From: Magnetococcales bacterium
GTDB taxonomy: Bacteria > Pseudomonadota > Magnetococcia > Magnetococcales > JADFYX01
DNA length: 19,942 bases
Assembly: GCA_015232795.1 (NCBI GenBank)
Contig: JADFYX010000015.1
Coordinates: forward strand, 1-19,942
Direction of reading: 5' to 3'
Part shown: in pieces, positions 15,683 through 19,942 of the stretch
Position numbering within the stretch: the stretch's first letter is position 1
Layout: each line of letters begins with the position of its first letter
The notes under the pieces: generated by a model
Databases searched by the model: none
What the model was told of the DNA's origin: nothing
What the model saw: only the letters and a program-made list of their open reading frames with translations
Program-made: the position numbers and the translations under genes

Positions 15683-16663
15683 TTAAGCAACATTTTGGTA
15701 ATAGAGGTTTTGTGGGTGTCTAGCTTGAGCAAAGAAATACCAACGTTCTAATAGCAAACCCAACATTTGCACAACAAATGCACTATATATGAAAGGTATC
15801 AAATTCAACCAACTTCCCACTAAAAGCAGTATAACAGGCAGTATAAAAGAGAAAGTTAGAAAGAGCCGTTGAATCCAAAAAAGAGTTGCCGGGGTCCGCC
15901 CATGAAAAAATTCCCGAACATTAAATGAACTGGCAGTAAAGCCACGAGTTAGTTGGCGGATTGTACCGTGATGCACACCAATAGCTGACTGCATGGAGGA
16001 GTTGGGCTGCAATCTTCGGTTCCGAGACAGTGCCCAAAATTTTGATGCCCACGCCAAAACCGTAAAAAGCAGTGCGTTGTATAGTAAAAACTCTCCCAAT
16101 GAGTAGCCACTACTAAACCCGGTATGAGCAAAAACTGCTGCCAAGGTATAACCGGAAGCCAATCCCATAAGCAGATAGTTTATGACTGTCAGCGGCGTTG
16201 CCCACTCTTGAAAAAATCGCACACTGGCATAGATCATTCCCGTTGCAATAAAGAGCAAAATACAGAGAAGGACGGTTATCCCACTGAGTACCCAGGTTAA
16301 ATCCACCCCACTGTACTTCAAGAAAAACTGGTCCCAGGCAAAAAAGTGGGACATAGCTGATAAAGCCATCACCACCATAACCATGGGCAGTAGAATTACC
16401 TCCCGTGAAAGCCAGGAACTTCTCCAGCGTCGCCATGCATAGATCCCTCTACCAGGGTGGGTTAAATGGAAAAATGAGGCAAAAAGCCCTGCACCCATAA
16501 AGAGCAAAGCACACCCACTGCCCACCCCATAAAACCAGTTGGCATCCAACAGTTCCAACCCAGTCAAAGAGGCAAAAACCCGAGCGGAAAAAAGCGCAAT
16601 AAACATCCCTTGACCTACACCTATCAGTGTGGTCAAAAAGATTACTGAAAAAGCAGGTCTCAT
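15683..16663 (-). CDS. soeC: SoeC-type membrane anchor subunit (DmsC/NrfD-like), quinone reduction
   Basis: The 326-residue protein is the integral membrane subunit of a CISM molybdoenzyme complex of the DmsC group; it anchors SoeAB to the cytoplasmic side of the membrane and hands electrons to quinone. About eight membrane helices are visible. The conserved loop after helix 2, HLTHPGRGIYAWRRWRSSWL, and the C-terminal ERWYFFAQARHPQNLYY segment are characteristic of this group, and the length is the family norm. GAAGGAG lies 7 nt before the ATG. It begins 18 nt after soeB and is the last gene of the oxidoreductase operon. Dimethyl sulfoxide or polysulfide reductase anchors are related, but gene order and sequence character favour sulfite oxidation. 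Confidence 0.85.
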   Translation of the reverse strand: MRPAFSVIFLTTLIGVGQGMFIALFSARVFASLTGLELLDANWFYGVGSGCALLFMGAGLFASFFHLTHPGRGIYAWRRWRSSWLSREVILLPMVMVVMALSAMSHFFAWDQFFLKYSGVDLTWVLSGITVLLCILLFIATGMIYASVRFFQEWATPLTVINYLLMGLASGYTLAAVFAHTGFSSGYSLGEFLLYNALLFTVLAWASKFWALSRNRRLQPNSSMQSAIGVHHGTIRQLTRGFTASSFNVREFFHGRTPATLFWIQRLFLTFSFILPVILLLVGSWLNLIPFIYSAFVVQMLGLLLERWYFFAQARHPQNLYYQNVA

Positions 16664-16681
16664 ATCAGACTCCTTCTTTTA

Positions 16682-17428
16682 CTACCAGCTTGTATAGTCA
16701 TCCAAACTCCTATCATCTTTACCAGGAACTGAGAGTTCACCCTCAATTTTCAACGGATTATCCGCACGAACCAGCTGATCTGGCTGGATGGATACCACTG
16801 TTTTGCGGCGAGGCAGATAGTGGTTAGAAGGTTTTGTTCCCCACTCCGGCATCAATTGGAACCCACCATGCTCCCGAATCCGTTGTGATACTTGGGAATC
16901 GGAATCGTTAATATCGCCGAAAACCCGTGCACTAGTTGGGCAGGCCATTACACAAGCAGGAAGTCGCTCCTGTTCCGACAAGTTGCTATCGTAGATCCGA
17001 TCCACACAAAGGGTGCATTTTTTCATCACCTTTTGTCCCTCATCAAACTCCCTCGCCCCATAAGGGCAGGACCAGGAACAGTATTTACAACCGATACATT
17101 TATCATAATCCACCAAAACTATGCCGTCCTCCTCCCGTTTGTAACTAGCCTCCGTAGGACAGACAGGAACACAAGGGGCATCCTCGCAGTGGAGACAACT
17201 TTTGGGAAAATGAATCAAATCAGTTTTAGGATATGTGCCAACTTCAAAAGTCTGTACCCGATTAAAAAATGTACCAGAGGGGTTCTCTCCGTATGGGTTG
17301 ACATCAGTTAATGGTCCTGCCCAACCAGAGGTATTCCACTGTTTACAACTGGTCACACAGGCGTGACAACCCACGCAGACATTAAGGTCGATAACCAGGG
17401 CTAGCTGTTTTTTTCTCTTTTTATCCAT
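16682..17428 (-). CDS. soeB: SoeB-type iron-sulfur subunit with four [4Fe-4S] sites
   Basis: The 248-residue electron-transfer subunit links the molybdenum subunit to the membrane anchor. Sixteen cysteines form four ferredoxin-type clusters: C18/C21/C24/C28, C78/C81/C86/C90, C111/C114/C117/C121 and C138/C141/C159/C163, with the usual exchange of the last cysteine between paired clusters. The second and third groups read CLHCEDAPCVPVCP and CIGCKYCSWSCP. No twin-arginine or Sec signal is present; the start is basic (MDKKRKKQ), which agrees with a cytoplasmic SoeABC complex. AGGAG sits about 7 nt before the ATG, and the gene begins 9 nt after soeA. DmsB, PsrB and TtrB are close relatives and differ mainly by context. 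Confidence 0.9.
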   Translation of the reverse strand: MDKKRKKQLALVIDLNVCVGCHACVTSCKQWNTSGWAGPLTDVNPYGENPSGTFFNRVQTFEVGTYPKTDLIHFPKSCLHCEDAPCVPVCPTEASYKREEDGIVLVDYDKCIGCKYCSWSCPYGAREFDEGQKVMKKCTLCVDRIYDSNLSEQERLPACVMACPTSARVFGDINDSDSQVSQRIREHGGFQLMPEWGTKPSNHYLPRRKTVVSIQPDQLVRADNPLKIEGELSVPGKDDRSLDDYTSW

Positions 17429-17437
17429 TACCCACTC

Positions 17438-19942
17438 CTAATTTTGACCTGCAAAGTAGGCCCGAAGTTTATTTCCCCAACTCTTCATACCTGGAAAGTG
17501 GTCCATGGTGGGATAATTGGGTTGGCACGTCTCATCACCCTTCTCTGCCTTATAGATTTTGACTCGAAGATCGTACCATGCAGCCTGTCCTGTAATTGGG
17601 TCAGAGTTGGAAACCGCATCTCCCGATTGATGGCTGGGTAGCTCTTCGCTAATCAAATGGTTCAACAAAAATCCTCGCTTAGACTCATTAGCTTTGCCAT
17701 CTAACCCCCAAGCACCAGAGGCTTTACCTATGGCGTTCCAGGTCCAGACTGTTCCAGGCTCTACCGCCTCGGTAAAACGGGATTGGCATTTCACCTTCCC
17801 CCATGGAGACTCCACCCAGATCCAATCGCCATCGTCAAAGCCAACACTTCGCCCCACTATGGGATTAACAAACAGATAGTTCTCGGTATGAATCTGGCGT
17901 AACCAGGCGTTTTGGGAATCCCAAGAGTGATACATCGCCATGGGCCGTTGGGTAATGGCACTTAAAGGATATTCACGGGCATTGATCAACTGCGTTTCCA
18001 ACGGTTCATAATAGAATGGTAACGGGTCAAAAAATGTTTCAACACGCTCTCTTAACCGCTCTGGTGGACGACGTGCAGATGGACCCTTGCCCTGAGCAGC
18101 CAGGCGGAAACTTTGTAAAATTTCCGAATATATATGAAGGTTAATGGGTTTGGCCTCGCGAATTAATCCGTGATGCCTTGCCCATTGTAGATATCCCTGA
18201 TTCCAATTACGCATATACTGATAAGAGCGGGGAAGCTTATAGTGGTAAAAACAGTCATTTTTTTCATACATCTCCCACTGCCTGGAGTTTGGTGCACCCT
18301 TCATAAACTTTTCACCACTATTTCCACGCCAACCAGCCAAAAATCCAATTCCAGAGCCAGGTTCGGTTTCATAGTTGGAGATAAAATCAGGATAGTCTTT
18401 ATATTTTGCTTTACCATTATCATCAACAAAAGCTGGTAGCCCCAATCTGGCTCCCAATTCTATAATCACATCTTGAAAAGGACGGCAATTACCTGTCGGG
18501 GGCAATACCGGAACCCGAACAGAGTCCACAGGCCCATCAAATTCTGAAATAGGCCGATCCAACATGGACATGACATCATGTCTTTCCAGATAGGTGGTAT
18601 CCGGCAAAACCAGATCGGCAAAGGCAGTTGTTTCTGACTGGAACGCATCACAGACAATGAGAAATGGAATTTTATACTCCCCATTTTCGTCCCGGTCTTG
18701 CAACATCTCCCGCACCTTTCCAGTGTTCATGGTAGAGTTCCAGGCCATATTGGACATAAACAAAAGCATGGTATCAATAGGATAGGGATCTCCTCGCCAT
18801 GCATTGCTTATGGCGTTGTGCATCAAGCCATGGACTGCAAGAGGATATTCCCAAGAGAACCCCTTATCCAAACGAACTGCCTCACCATCTTTATCTACAA
18901 ACAGATCATCTGGGTTGGTAGGCCAGCCAAGGGGCATAGCGTTCAACGGCTCGGAGGGACGGATCGCCTCTGGACCTTTTGGGCCTTTGGCACAAGGGGG
19001 AATTGGCCTTGGAAACGGTGCTTTGTGACGAAAACCACCAGGACGGTCTATGGTCCCTAAAATGGTCATTAAAATGGACAGTGCTCGAATCGAATGAAAT
19101 CCGTTGGAATGGGCTGCTAAGCCACGCATGGCATGAAACGCTACCGGATTACCTGTGATTGTATCGTGTTCCTTACCCCAGACATCAGTCCATTGAATGG
19201 GTAGCTCGATTTTTTGATCCCGCGCCGTTACTCCCATTGTATGGGCCAGATCACAAATAACTTTGGCTGGTATCCCGGTAACTCCCTCGGCCCATTGTGG
19301 TGTAAACTCTTTGACACGATCTTTAAGCATCTGAAAAGCTGGTTTTACTGGTGTACCATCCTCCAGTGAATACTCACCCAGCAAACGGGGTTTAGCACCG
19401 GGGGCACGCAAGGCTACGGGTCTGTTCTCTATGGCATCCCACCAAAACTTGTTTTCATTATCAAAACAGCTCTTGGGATTATCATCCTTTTTTAATTCTG
19501 AGCGGACAAACAGACCAAAGCTGTCTGAGTTTTCATCCAGATTGACAAGATCAGCAGCATTGGTATAGCTGGTTAAAAATGGGCGGTCATATAGTCCTAA
19601 ACGAATAATTTCGTGAATAATCGCCAGCAACAATGCCCCATCTGTAGCAGGGCGAATGGGAATCCACTGGTCTGCAATTGCAGCATATCCTGTTCTAACA
19701 GGATTAATCGCCACAAAATGTCCACCCTGGCGTTTAAAATCCCCCAGAGCTTTTTTCATGGGATTGGAGTGGTGATCTTCAGCAGTACCGATCATGACGA
19801 ACATCTTGGCCCGTTCCAGATCAGGACCACCAAATTCCCAAAAAGATCCCCCTATGGTATAGATCATACCTGCTGCCATGTTGACAGAACAAAAACCGCC
19901 ATGGGCTGCATAGTTGGGTGTTCCAAATTGGCGGGCAAACAT
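17438..19942 (-). CDS. soeA: SoeA-type molybdopterin subunit of sulfite:quinone oxidoreductase, N-terminus outside window
   Basis: The catalytic subunit of a cytoplasmic sulfite dehydrogenase oxidises sulfite to sulfate on a bis-MGD molybdenum centre. 834 codons are visible and the frame runs off the right edge; the methionine at the edge is internal. The N-terminal [4Fe-4S] motif therefore lies outside. The sequence GGFCSVNMAAG at window residues 15-25 places a cysteine (codon 19889-19891) where several DMSO-reductase-family enzymes have their Mo ligand. Later segments include FVMIGTAEDHHSNP (MGD-binding region), DLVLPDTTYLERHD and a C-terminal MGD-binding domain with NPIVGRSVGFDDGDWIWVES. 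SoeA of purple sulfur bacteria is about 970 residues, so roughly 130 are missing here. Tetrathionate, polysulfide and arsenate reductases are the alternatives. Confidence 0.87.
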   Translation of the reverse strand: MFARQFGTPNYAAHGGFCSVNMAAGMIYTIGGSFWEFGGPDLERAKMFVMIGTAEDHHSNPMKKALGDFKRQGGHFVAINPVRTGYAAIADQWIPIRPATDGALLLAIIHEIIRLGLYDRPFLTSYTNAADLVNLDENSDSFGLFVRSELKKDDNPKSCFDNENKFWWDAIENRPVALRAPGAKPRLLGEYSLEDGTPVKPAFQMLKDRVKEFTPQWAEGVTGIPAKVICDLAHTMGVTARDQKIELPIQWTDVWGKEHDTITGNPVAFHAMRGLAAHSNGFHSIRALSILMTILGTIDRPGGFRHKAPFPRPIPPCAKGPKGPEAIRPSEPLNAMPLGWPTNPDDLFVDKDGEAVRLDKGFSWEYPLAVHGLMHNAISNAWRGDPYPIDTMLLFMSNMAWNSTMNTGKVREMLQDRDENGEYKIPFLIVCDAFQSETTAFADLVLPDTTYLERHDVMSMLDRPISEFDGPVDSVRVPVLPPTGNCRPFQDVIIELGARLGLPAFVDDNGKAKYKDYPDFISNYETEPGSGIGFLAGWRGNSGEKFMKGAPNSRQWEMYEKNDCFYHYKLPRSYQYMRNWNQGYLQWARHHGLIREAKPINLHIYSEILQSFRLAAQGKGPSARRPPERLRERVETFFDPLPFYYEPLETQLINAREYPLSAITQRPMAMYHSWDSQNAWLRQIHTENYLFVNPIVGRSVGFDDGDWIWVESPWGKVKCQSRFTEAVEPGTVWTWNAIGKASGAWGLDGKANESKRGFLLNHLISEELPSHQSGDAVSNSDPITGQAAWYDLRVKIYKAEKGDETCQPNYPTMDHFPGMKSWGNKLRAYFAGQN

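Noticed and set aside
19940..19942. ATG at the right edge as the start of soeA
   Set aside because: The protein would begin in the middle of the catalytic domain and lack the N-terminal Fe-S region; the true start is outside the window.

Overview
The window comes from a Gram-negative, respiring bacterium, most likely a proteobacterium with sulfur-oxidising, microaerophilic metabolism. The evidence is a SoeABC-type sulfite:quinone oxidoreductase gene set, a membrane cytochrome b / octaheme cytochrome c module, and two large sensory proteins suited to redox or oxygen sensing. Most genes have clear Shine-Dalgarno sites. The genus cannot be fixed from this sequence. There are no rRNA or tRNA genes, no transposase and no CRISPR array.

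Layout. (1) 27-506: a ferritin-like/rubrerythrin-type diiron protein, ending at a strong terminator (515-560) that also serves the opposing genes. (2) 615-3282, minus strand: a PepSY-domain secreted protein, an OmpR-family response regulator, a PhoQ-like histidine kinase and an unrecognised 72-residue protein, apparently one operon read in that order. (3) 3436-5720, plus strand: a CDF metal-efflux protein overlapping by 4 nt with an ACR3-family (arsenite-type) carrier. The divergent gap (3283-3435) holds two back-to-back copies of a direct-repeat operator of the type OmpR-family regulators use, so the two-component system probably controls both itself and the efflux pair. (4) 5774-5905: a short gene remnant. 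(5) 5930-7881: cytochrome b561, a second membrane cytochrome b and a membrane-anchored octaheme cytochrome c, likely one electron-transfer unit. (6) 7977-11387: a MASE3-PAS-GAF-PAS hybrid histidine kinase. (7) 11621-13405: a membrane HD-GYP protein with a C-terminal bacteriohemerythrin domain. (8) 13513-19942, minus strand: soeA (start outside the window), soeB, soeC and an SLC13-type anion permease with internal RCK domains.

How it may work together. SoeABC oxidises cytoplasmic sulfite to sulfate and feeds the quinone pool, and the SLC13 permease is a candidate for moving sulfate, sulfite or another anion. The b561/b/octaheme module would exchange electrons between quinones and the periplasm. 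The hemerythrin-HD-GYP protein could couple oxygen or NO to c-di-GMP breakdown. The PepSY/two-component/efflux block looks like a self-contained metal or metalloid response. A palindromic repeat occurs twice (2917-2948 and 13411-13456) and may belong to a dispersed family. The strongest candidates for something undescribed are the cytochrome module and the operator-controlled CDF-ACR3 pair.
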